NCBI GenBank assembly: GCA_036939975.1
Contig: JALLPB010000071.1
Location: 1 to 42,103, forward strand
Reading direction: 5' to 3'
DNA: 42,103 nucleotides
DNA from: Cyclostephanos tholiformis
Taxonomy: Eukaryota; Bacillariophyta; Thalassiosirophyceae; Thalassiosirales; Thalassiosiraceae
Of the stretch, positions 1 to 10,229 are shown piece by piece. The notes under the pieces were generated by a model. It made no database searches, was not told where the DNA came from, and was given only the letters and a program-made list of their open reading frames with translations. The stretch's first letter is position 1; each line of letters opens with the position of its first letter. The translations under genes and the position numbers were made by a program.

Positions 1-237
1 ATATGGGGAGACACATTACGCAAAATGAATCTGTTCCCATACGGGGACCAACATAAATATCTCCCTTTATTTTATCTAGTAGAAGCTTGAGTGAGATTTT
101 TGGAAATACGACTTCGGTTGAATTCGGCACATGAAACCCATACATAAATACGTATAGAACCCGTACATAAATACGTAGATAAGACATATAATAATATTAT
201 ATTCCCAATATTATCCTTTTACTCATGAGGCGACGCC
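1..237. promoter_or_regulatory. upstream region of the WBP11-GYF gene, with a 23-bp tandem repeat
   Basis: AT-rich sequence before the first ATG of the WBP11-like gene. It holds two near-identical 23-bp units starting at 137 and 160 (core tacataaatacgta). I see no ORF. An ATG at 224 in another frame could start a short upstream ORF overlapping the gene start. Calling this a promoter is positional inference only. Confidence 0.4.
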
Positions 238-1367
238 ATGGCGAAATCGGAGAATCCCATCGACGTTTACCGAAAACAACAGCGGAAGAAGGAAGTAAAG
301 AAGAACAAAACCGCACGCATAAAGGCTCGCGATGAGAAAGTTGCGGCCACGCGTTCGGTCGAGGGGGTGAAGTAAGTGCGTTTGGTACGGTGTTCCTTAT
401 ATGGCGTTGTTTTCATGATACCAAATCCTTCTCCTGCGTCCCTACATCTTCCATCATCAATCTATAATGTTACGTTCCAGGGCCGAGATATCCCTCTTAG
501 AACGAAAAAGAGATCGCAATGATGAAAAGGCGGGGCTTGACGCCATCGAAACGAAAAAGCTGGAACGCCTCCAGAAGGAACTGCGGATCGTATCAGCCGA
601 GTGCGCTAAGCGCAGGGCCTTGGCCGAAGAGGCCCAGATTGAACGAGAGAGAGAGTTGCTCGCCGCCCAAAAAACACTGGCGGGGGTGCAAAAATTGAAC
701 GAATCAAAGTACAGTTTGTTGGAGCGCTTCGCGAGCGTTTACTACGACGAGAAGATGAACCCGTTCGGTGCGCCGGCCCCTGGACAGCCGAAGCTTTACT
801 TCGCAGATGCACAGGGAACGACGACCACCATGGATTCGAAGAGGGCTGTCGTGCCGGAAAAATTGTCGAGAAAATTAAATCTGAAAAGTGGCGTCAAGGA
901 CGAGAAGATTCGTTCGCACTTGGACGACGCGTCGCGTGTTGTTGCGTGGAAGAATGTGGGGGATGATCAAGGGGATGCCGTCAACAACCAACAGCAGATG
1001 GCCACGATGCAACCTCCTCTCGTCGATGCCCTGGCGCCGCAGCATGCTCATTCGCCTCACCGACCTTCATTTCCACACCCTCCACCTTATCTATCACCAC
1101 ATATGGTGAGCTTGATATATGTAGTTCGCCAATTATTGTGGACCCTTGTCCATGTTCTTAACGATATAATTGTCGCTGCTATTGCTTTCGTGTATATAGC
1201 CACAACTGCAGGTCAGAAATAACAACCCTCTTTTTCAAACGCCGCCACCACCCACTATGGTGAGAGTTGATTCATAAATGCAGTAGTATTAGTTTGATTT
1301 TGATTTAACATATTCATTTGCGTCGTTGTACATGTGCAGCCGCCTTCGCCGCGTATGCCTCCACCAT

Positions 1368-1401
<34 letters not shown>

Positions 1402-2956
1402 CTCCCCGCCACCACTTCCACCACAGCCGCCGCCTCCGCTTCCAAAGGAGAAAATCCAGCCGCCGCCCCTCCCAGCACCATCCAAAGCCGTTCTTCGCGC
1501 CGTCAAACGATTGTCTGGAAAAAAAAATAATGCCACAGCGGATATTTGGGCATCTCAGGAGGAAATGGAGTATGAACAAACTGTGGGAGGGAAATCGTCG
1601 ATGGCCATGGAGGGCACCACAGACCAACAGCCACAGCAGCCTTACTTGCCACGATGGAAACGCAACAAGACGAATGCTTCAACGCTCAAGGATAACACCG
1701 CCGACGGGAACGATCCATGTTGTCCCAACGCCGATGGGTACGGCGAGTACAGGAATAGGGAACAAATCGAACGACAGTGGAAGGAGGTTGCGAAGCTTCA
1801 AAAGCAACAGCGTGATCACGCTGCCAAGCAGGTGACAATGGCCTTGTCAACATCACATACTTCGTATAGTGTGCAACTACCGATATGGTATTACCGTGAC
1901 AATACATCAGGCGCGATACAGGGTCCTTTCTCGGGAGAACAAATGATGGGATGGAGAGATTTTTTCCCGCTGTTTACTCCTGTACGATTTGGTCATGTAG
2001 TTAGTGATCTGTTCATTCCCCTGTCGGAGATTGATTTTATGAATCCACCGATCAGGCCAGTGCCACCCCCCCCGCCGTCATTAGAAAAGGGTATTGCCGC
2101 TGAAACAAATCAATCTATTAACGATTCATATGATGGCGATGGGCGTAGACAGTGTGGACTTAAATCAGAGCCAGATGAATCGCAAGCAGCTATGATACCA
2201 GGAGAGATTGCAGAACAACAACCAGAGCCGGATGTGTCAGTTCTCCCGTCATCGTATGAAGGCACCAGTGACTTCGACGTAAAACCACAACCAGAAGTAG
2301 AGATTTGCGTGCCCCCGCCATCTGATGATGAAGATGACTACACCAGTGACGTAGACGATGAAGACAACAATTTAAATGGCGATCGTATCGATCCAGAGGT
2401 CGACATCTGTATACCACCTCCGTCGGATGAAGATACTGATGACGAAAACTGGGAATATGACAATAATGACGAACGTGTTCCACCGCCAATAAACGATGAA
2501 GGAGACCAGTCCGAATTTCCTCATCCAGCAGTGGAGGAATTCTCATACGCTGTTGACGAGGGAGTACCTTATCCAGTAGATGTGGAGTACCCTATCAACG
2601 AAGGATACGGATACCTAGACACGGGTGGAGCTTACGCTTCGGGAGAAATGTCAGCAGTTGGACCATACCCAATTGCGGGTGAAGTCGTATTTGGCGTGAC
2701 TGATGATTTAAATGGACGAATAGAAGACTACGGACTGATGCCCCGCGTTGAATTGAAGAAAAAGGAATACAAAGGTGATAAGGAAGTGGTTGGCTTCGTC
2801 CCGTCTCATTTACGGGTCAAGCGAAAAAATGTAACAAAGAAGACCTCCGAGACATCCAAAACGAAAACTTATGAGCCGCCGCAAATGCCAGAGCAAGGGT
2901 ACAGCGTTGCAGACGACTACAATAAATTCATGGACGAATTATCTGAGTTAACTTAG
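238..2956 (+). CDS. WBP11-type splicing factor with C-terminal GYF domain
   Basis: Exons 238-371, 481-1105, 1212-1259 and 1340-2956 give 807 codons, with GT-AG introns of 109, 106 and 80 nt whose phases all match. The N-terminus (NPIDVYRKQQRKKEVKKNK, then a Lys/Glu-rich helix) resembles the WBP11/Npw38BP domain, a pre-mRNA splicing factor that binds WW domains through proline-rich segments. A long polyproline tract follows around residues 277-302. At about residues 450-502 there is a GYF-type signature (PIWYYRD, then GPFSGEQMMGW), the fold CD2BP2/U5-52K uses to bind proline-rich ligands. The C-terminal half is acidic with repeated PEV-[DE]-IC-[VI]-PPPSD motifs. Expected nuclear, spliceosome-associated (family knowledge). 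The start is the first ATG giving the conserved N-terminus. The 48-nt third exon keeps frame but could be skipped. The polyproline tract includes a 29-C homopolymer, so the exact frame there depends on sequence accuracy. Confidence 0.8.
1370..1398 (+). repeat. 29-nt C homopolymer inside a coding exon
   Basis: An uninterrupted run of 29 C encodes part of the polyproline tract of the WBP11-GYF protein. All three forward frames are open across it, so slippage would change frame without an immediate stop. The length may also be a sequencing or assembly artefact. Confidence 0.9.
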
Positions 2957-2967
2957 TAAACATCATC

Positions 2968-5900
2968 TTACAAGACGCCAACACAAAATCTCTGATACCT
3001 GTCGTACCATCGAGTTCTCCAATTCTCGAGACTTTCGTCGATAAGAGAGTCGACGTATTTGCGAATCCCATTATCGTTCAAGTCCAACCGGAACCGTTCC
3101 TTCAATTGCCTCACAGCCTCGTCAGGACATCCACGGAAACATGACAAATCTTCGTTGCCCTCCATCAGCATCTCCACGAGGAGAATAATTTGATAACAGT
3201 GCTTTCTCAGTTCAATGAACGTTTTGTAGCATAATTCACGGAATTTCTGGAAAGTACGCGATGATGGCCCATCCATAAGAGCAACAAAGTCGCGTGTTAA
3301 TTTGAAGGGAGCGCTCTCAAACCCGCTGTTTTTGCCTGGACTAGAGAGAAAGTAGAAACCGAAGTCGATGTGGATTATGTGTCCTTTATTGTCCAACAGG
3401 ATATTGCCATTATGACGGTCTTTTATTTGCATGAGGAAGCAGATGATCGAGTATGCCTTCATGTCATCAATAAGGGATAATCGTTGTGAGAATTTCCCGA
3501 TAGCAAGATGGTTTCATCAGAAAAACGATCTACTCACCGCCAGACTCTCAACAAAGTTTGCTTTGGCATCGGCGAATTCATCTGACCCAGGACGTCCGAA
3601 ATGCTGAATAAAGAAGCTCTTGAGATCTGAAAATCAGGCATAGGAAGAAAATCGTAAGCGCTAGACTATTAATTACATAAAAAACTGTGCACTTATCCTT
3701 AACTTACTTGTGAAGTCAGGATCATTTCTTTTCAAAGAATCGATGGAGATCGTACTGGAATCGAAGAAGCATGGTGAGATCAGAAAGTGAGATTAAGCAA
3801 ACGCACTTTGGGCAAGGACGTTGCAAAGGTAATGTCCCATTTTATAGCTTACTCTGGAACACATTCGATGACTGAAGGCATTCAGTCAAGAGCGTTAGAA
3901 TCAGGTTGTAGCAATAAAATCCAAATTGATGAGCGGACGATTCACTACTTACTCCCTCCACGACTAGTCAAAGCTACAATTTCATATGGAAAGATCCAGA
4001 CCGGGACACGCGCTTTAGCCAAGATGGTTGCCATGCGTTGAATCAATTGGGATGCTAACTGCTCTTGACGGAGGTCGTCATTGGACTTGATGAGAATTGG
4101 GAGTAATCGCCAGCCAGGATGTGATCCATAAACAGAGCATCTACGCAAGCGCTCTGTCTTGGCTCTCCAGTCTTCCTTGAACACAACTGCCGGAGTCACG
4201 GTCTTAAGTATGTTCATATCTTTGTCCGCAGGCTCTGCAAGGTTGTTCATTCGAGGTTCGTCGCCGAATGAATCACCATGCAATATTGCAGTTGTAGAGG
4301 GTGGAAAAATCACTTGTTTGCGATGCTTTGCCTGAGGTGAATGATCGTCATCACTCTCTATGTCCTCCAATTCAGGAATAGGAATACCTCCTTTTTGTCG
4401 CTTCGTCAGAATCAGGCTCCTCTTATTGGGTGTAGACCACTGTCCCATAGGAGACTTCTGGACATCCTCATTATTAGGTGTATTGAATGTGGGTGATGAT
4501 CTGGGTATTGGTGGCGTTTCATCTTTCCTATCCGATAACAAAGGGCTACCTATCGGCTGCGGTGGGCACAGCTGGGAAACAATATCCTCTTCGCTCTGAA
4601 ACTCCTTTTCTGTCAATTGCTTCGACTCGCCCAATCCCCGAACTGCAGGGGCTTCGTCGTCTTGACCATGGTAATGTAGCTCATCATCATGATTATCATC
4701 GTCTTCTCCATCATCGTAACTGCTCACAGAGCTGTACAATTGAGTAGATTTGCTCCACGAGTTGTCACGCATCCCCAAAAATTCGCTTAGTCGACTATCC
4801 AAGACCCCAGACTTTCCGTCCCCATGATGACTCAGGTGGTCGATTGTATCTTCAAGCCTTTTTAATCCTTCTTGGGTATAGTTGGCAACCTTGTCGATGA
4901 GAGTACTATGACGATGAGGCTGGCGCGGAGTGCTTACCCAGGCGGATGTGATAATGCTTTCATTACAGACATTGCTTGGTTGTACATTGGAAGGGCCAGA
5001 AACTCCGTAATCTATGACTTCCAACGTTACAATGCAAGGAACACGTTCATTCGTCGACAAGGCCAGACTTTCATCTGAAACAATCCTCCACACTCGATGG
5101 TCCATATTTTTTATTGGAAGGTACACAACGTTGGAAGGCAATAGCTCCACCTCTAAACTTCGAAGCCGTTGCCTCAATTCAGCTGTTCGGTTAGGTCGAC
5201 TTATATTCATTAGATCATCAGCAACTGACAGCAATGCATCTAGAAATAAAGGAGCAGCGAAAAACAAGCGATTCTCATCATTTGATGAATTCGATTTTTG
5301 ATGAGGTTCCCCGGAACTATTCAGTGGAAGGAAGCCGTGATTATGCGAGGAAGTGATGCAGTCAAGGTGAGCTATACTATGTGACCCAGTTCTAGGGTCA
5401 ACTGGAATTAGGCCTTGTTCCATCGCAGTTGCTAGTGCTGATGGTGAGTATGAAAAGCAATTTGACGTGTTACATGAATCGAAATCATCAGCAACTTGAC
5501 CATCAACTGATCCATATTGTGCCGCTGTCGCTGGGCGACAGCCTTGTTCGACAACCCTGTGAAGTAATTGCTCAATCAATTCCTGCTCATCGGGCAAGAA
5601 TTTAGAAGTAGTAGAGTCTCCATATCCATCAGTCCCGGAGTAGTTATCCCATGCTGATAATCCAGGCGGGTCTATCCCAGCGGCCGAGGGAGGGCTGTAT
5701 AAGGGAACATCCGGTAACGACCCTTGACAGGATGATAGATAGAGGTTCGATTCAACACCTCGAATGTTATTCAACCCTCCAACAGGCTCTAATGGAAAGT
5801 CAATCAAACTGGCTAAACCACCAAAGCTACCATGGCTGGAAAGGCTCTGAAAATTGCTAGGCTTGCGCCCGTTGGACGAGCATCCTAAACACCACGACCT

Positions 5901-7511
5901 AAGGAACCAAAAACATCGATGAGCAAAATGCAAATCCTGACCACATTTTTTCAAGATCCATTCCTCTAGCTTGGAGCTGATGTCAAAGTACGCCCCGTGT
6001 AACAAGAAAGATAGCAGTTGAGGGGCATAGAAGGCTAGGGCTGCACTTCCTTCACTAGACACGAAGTCTCCGTCATTTGACTGACTTCCCTTTGTTCCAT
6101 CAATGGCTGGTCCAGCCGAAAATGCAAGATCTAATCGATTGTTTGTCCCACTCCAGACATCTTCGTATGCAAATAATTGTAACAAAACTCTAAATGGATC
6201 TGGTTTAGCAAGCTTCGATGCGTTTGACGCTGCCGTGTTTATTGCATGTGTGATCAAGTTGGTCGATTCTAGATGTCGGGGCGGTGATGACTGTGATAAC
6301 AATCCCTCTCCCCGGTGCTGTCGATCAGTTGATATATTCATACTGTTTTGATGCAGAGATTGCGTCATCATTTCCAATCGTTCAGACCACATTTGTTGAG
6401 CAGCATCAAACCGAGCTTGGGTGTCATTCAAAAATGCTCCAGGTAGGCACATCAGTCGTTCTTTTAGAGATATATTCCCAGTTGAATTGTTGACTCCTCC
6501 TGGCAATAGGAACCGGGACGATGTCTGGTTTTCGTCATCATCATCGTCTTCATGTCCATTTATTTTTTGTCCATTACTTAAACGGCCACCCTTACCATCT
6601 ATGGTGAAACGATTGCTGCCAAACGCCATGGCATATGCCAACCTTTTTCGCTTACGTTTTTCTTCGTATAGCCCATCTTGAATCGGTCCAGAGGATCGAA
6701 CATGGAGAATAATTAAACAGTGTAGCATTATTGATACAAGGGACAGCGACAATAATGTCCATCCTTCTCCTGCGCTGGAACTTTCATCCGTCACTCCCGA
6801 CAACGATTTGACCCCGTCAGTGGGATCCGTTGTGCCAGGATCCAGTGAATTTCCTTGCTCAACAACACCGGTTTGATCCAAAGTCAGCACTGCCAACATG
6901 TGGCATATCACGATCAAGGCACTTATCGCATGAAACATATACTGCACTACCACACATGGAACACGAGTGCCAGACCAAGCAGCATAAGATAATGGAAAGG
7001 TGAGTAATACCATTCGAACGATAGCTAAGACGGCAATGTACCCGGTTTTGGATTCAACAGTAGCGGCAGATAATTTGACTTTGTCCTTGATGCTAGTATT
7101 GTTGTATGGAGGTTCATCTTTCGATTCATTGTACAACGCTAATAAATAATAGCTGGTATTGTTGGCTGGGAGTTCATCCTTCGATTCATTGTCTAATGAT
7201 AATAAATGCTGTTCAGACGACGAGGATTCGGTGGAAGAGACGGCGATATCCTCCTTAATTTCAATGCCTATCAAATTTCCTTGATGAAGAGAATTCGGAG
7301 GGGACGAAACGCTATTTCTTACATGGCTATCCCCAATTTCATTATCAAATGGCGAGTGAGATTCGTCATTTCCAATTACAACAAAACCGGTCGATGCCCA
7401 TCCACTAGCGTTGCTCTTGGGGACGTTGCCGTTGATGTCGCCATGCGTAAAGTAAATGTAAAGGATTAACGCGTCCGATATCCACGCGCCAATGCCTGGA
7501 AGTAGGAACAT
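2968..7511 (-). CDS. phosphatidylinositol 4-kinase, PI4K-beta/PIK1 type, with predicted N-terminal membrane segments
   Basis: Minus-strand exons 7511-3953, 3871-3853, 3754-3708, 3626-3538 and 3456-2968 give 1400 aa, all phases consistent, introns 81, 98, 81 and 81 nt. The kinase makes PI4P from phosphatidylinositol. Visible are a helical/lipid-kinase-unique region (APQLLSFLLHGAYFDISSKL), the ATP-binding lysine strand (ILIKSNDDLRQE), the catalytic loop DRHNGN and the activation motif HIDFGF, ending in a typical C-terminal helix (WRTRWYDRYQRF). Hydrophobic segments lie at about residues 2-22, 157-177, 184-210 and 250-271. The loop between the first two carries several N-x-S/T sites and a duplicated 20-residue block, as if lumenal. 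Classical PI4K-beta is soluble and recruited to Golgi membranes, so this architecture is unusual. The 19-nt exon restores the conserved IIE..P segment. Further 5' exons cannot be excluded. Converges with the WBP11-GYF gene. Confidence 0.85.
7086..7205 (-). repeat. 60-nt tandem duplication in PI4K exon 1
   Basis: Two adjacent 60-nt copies encode residues about 103-122 and 123-142 (LDNESKDELPANNTS and LYNESKDEPPYNNTS). Both copies contain N-x-S/T sequons. The copies have diverged slightly, so the duplication is not very recent. Confidence 0.8.
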
Positions 7512-7567
7512 CTATTGTCGGCGGTAGGTTGATGCAGAAAGAGATAATGAAGGAATCTTGCTCGCTA

Positions 7568-7606
7568 CTACCCTCTCTCTAACTCAACTGCCATGTTATT
7601 ACTCAT
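7568..7606 (-). other. possible upstream ORF, 12 codons, ahead of PI4K
   Basis: On the minus strand, 57 nt before the PI4K start codon, an ATG opens a 12-codon frame (MSNNMAVELERG) that ends in TAG. If the transcript begins further upstream this would be a short upstream ORF. It could instead be untranslated or part of an unrecognised 5' exon. I found no in-phase splice joining it to the main ORF. Confidence 0.3.
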
Positions 7607-7958
7607 ATCGCCCTTTACCTGAAAAATCGTGGATAAAGAGTGGCTATTGTACCTAGTGTACTTGTTGTTAGTATGTATTGTACGTAGCCCCTAAGTACTC
7701 TAGTCCTCACTCTTCTCCTCATCCCTCCTCACCATGAATGTGTAGTTAGGGATAGGGACGTAAGAGTCCATCAGGTTATCGAGCCCACGCTGCCTTGCCT
7801 GTCGGCAGGGGGGGAGACAATTTATTGCCCCCCACCTCTGCTGTCACCACTGATGCCCTCGTCTGGGTAGATCGGTTTTGGGTGTCGACGGCAGGATTTA
7901 TCCCTAACCTCTACTGCCCACCACCCACTTAGCGTGTCGACGGCAGGATTTATCCTAA
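7607..7958. other. intergenic, with a 22-bp direct repeat
   Basis: This stretch separates PI4K from the transposon block. It contains two exact copies of a 22-bp sequence (gtgtcgacggcaggatttat plus cc) at 7882-7903 and 7934-7955, a 52-bp period, just before the first recognisable piggyBac codons. They could be remnants of the element's end or 5' region. Nothing else is recognisable. Confidence 0.5.
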
Positions 7959-9733
7959 ATGCACCGCAACCCCCTCCCTTGTCCTCCCCAAATGAGGAAT
8001 GGTGGATTCCTGCCGGCTCAAAAGAAGAGAGGCGATGAGGGGTATAATCCCTGTGTCAAATATGACTACATTTATGGTTGCCTCGTACACAACATGAACT
8101 ATGCAACAGAGCATGCAGATTTGGATGGTACAATAGATGAAACTACTCGGGGCTTTAGTGGTTACTCCGGCAATGCAGGAGGGAGGTTGATGAACAAGCC
8201 AAAAAGCAAAGGTGATGTCGTGTATTGTTTTATAAAGTGTTTATTAAAAATGCCTTTTGAGTGTGTCTAACGTGTTATGCAAACAGGGGGTCAAAGCATG
8301 ATTGTTATTGATATTCATCACAATTACCCTCATGTGTACATACACCGGCACAGCCTTCAAATGCCAGCAACAAGGCCTACTAGATTCTGACAGGAGGGGC
8401 CAGCGGAAGTGCACAATCTATATCTATGCACTCAATTAGCAACTATGTTGATAGGTGAAACTAATGAACCAGAAAACAGAGATGAGTTGGTGAGGACCAT
8501 GAAGAATTTCATCGACGGGAGGGTGTATACGGTGCCTATCAAGAAGATATATTTGAAAGGCCTGCACATCACCGCGGACAATCATTTCTCAGGGGAAAAT
8601 GTTATGTCATTTATGGGTGAGATCGGTTTTGGGATGACAGTCACCTGTTGCTGTAATCAATACCCACCTGGATTGAAGTGCTACTTTAACCACGACAAGG
8701 TACCTTTGACCAACAAGAGGATGAGAGTAGTGGGGTTTGAGCATCCAATCTTTGCTGTGAACAGAGTTCATGCCACACACGACAAAAAGCCCTACACAAG
8801 AACATTTGTATCTTTCCAGTCAATGGGCGCAACTAATGTTAATAACCTTCTGTCACTAACATCGTATGTGCAACCAAAATACAAGGGAGCGAAGTATGAT
8901 AAGCTTGCATGGGCGACTGAGCAGAATGAGGGAAGGGCTATTTATCTCAATCATTACCATGGTGTTGACAGCATGGATCATATGATAAAGAATACTGGGA
9001 ATACTCTTATCAGCTGGAAATACTGGCACGTTCCATACCTCCATGGGATGTCAATGGGCATGATTGCGGCATACAATATGTATCTAGAATGCTGTGAGGG
9101 TATGTTGGATGTGGTTTGGATGGTTCCTAAGAAGGAGAGGATGAACTTTTCACAGTTCCGATTGAAGCTTCAGAGCAAATGATAAGGTATGATCCACATG
9201 ATGATGTGTATGCAGGCGACAATAAATTCAGGAAGAGTACCCAGGTGCATAAGATAAGAAGGAAGGGCAGTAAGGATTTCTCTGTGAAAGAATTCCCAGA
9301 AACAGGAGTGACGATTGCAAACTTGAAGGCTGCTGAAAAGAGAATGTGTGCAACGATGGAAGACCTCCAGAAGCACTTTGACACTATTATCAAAAAGATG
9401 AATTGAATACCATGTGAGGTTTGTGGCTTTCTGTCCTATTGGAAGTGCTCAACATGTGGGAAATACATGTGTCTGCTCAACAAGCAGCATTAGAATGGTG
9501 CCAAGTTTGCATTTTTGTTCCACAGTGAAAAGTGAAAAGTACTTTGGGTTGGCAAGGAGCGACTATCTCGATGTGCTTGGAAAGGGTTGGGAGATGGAGA
9601 GAAAAAGAAGAAGGACGATATAAGATTGGAATTGGAGAGTTGGAAGCCAGCTACGGATGAGGCTGCCATGGAGAGACAAGCACGCTTCATTGCATGGCTC
9701 AATTCAGGTGCAAGTACCAGTGGGAGCATGTAA
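7959..9733 (+). pseudogene. decayed piggyBac-type transposase (DDE_Tnp_1_7 family)
   Basis: Reading 7959-8211, a probable 75-nt intron (8212-8286), then onward gives a piggyBac-like catalytic core. The first acidic block is IDETTRGFSGYSGN with MNKP downstream; then IDIHHNYPHVYIHRH; the second is LHITADNHFSGE; the third is HGVDSMDHM followed by a WKYWHVPYLH segment. A C-terminal Cys/His cluster (CEVCGF, WKCSTCGKYMC) matches the zinc-binding tail of piggyBac transposases. Breaks: an in-frame TGA at 8388 (probably CGA to TGA), a frame change near 9167-9170, a TGA at 9404 and further stops after 9480. The element cannot make a full transposase. I found no convincing terminal repeats or flanking TTAA pair, so outer limits are approximate. 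Family assignment is from remembered motifs. Confidence 0.75.
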
Positions 9734-10229
9734 TTTTATTAGATTTCTTGTGTTGTTTTTGAAGTATTAATGCTTTAAGCATTTTTATTGTTCAGCTGAA
9801 AATTGGCAATCATTTGTAGGAATTGGTAATAAGCAAGTTTGTGTCATGAATTCTTTAAAAATTAACTCCTGGGAGTATGTGCAAAGGTTTCAAACATTGG
9901 TCCATACTGTGGAGATTAGACGAGTGATCAAATAGGAATCAGTACTAGAGAGATTTGCTGGGAAATGTTTGGGGACTTCCATATAAATGAATACTAATGC
10001 TTTAAAGTTATGAAAAATGCGACTTGAGAAAAAGAAAGAGACAGCGGAATTCATACTGTAGAAATTTGCAACAAAATAGTTGGGAGATTAGATCATAGGG
10101 CAGAAATGAATGCTTTAAGCATTTTCAGAAATACGACTTGAAAAACTTTTCCTAAGCTGGAATAAGTATCAAAACTCGATGAGTGAAAATGAGAAAATCT
10201 GAATTTTCAATGCTTTAAGAAACTGAGTT
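9734..10229. repeat. AT-rich region with repeated AATGCTTTAAGC motifs
   Basis: No gene. The motif aatgctttaa occurs at 9769, 9996, 10109 and 10209, with a weaker copy near 9849. Two copies continue as the palindrome atgctttaagcat. Around the later copies other words recur (cgacttga, gagattaga, agaaatttgc/agagatttgc), suggesting a degenerate tandem repeat of about 100-115 bp. It lies directly upstream of the truncated gypsy reverse transcriptase and may be part of that element or a separate satellite remnant. Confidence 0.5.

Noticed and set aside
7607..9769. Terminal repeats and TTAA sites for the piggyBac relic
   Set aside because: TTAA occurs by chance in AT-rich sequence and I found no inverted repeat pair at plausible ends.
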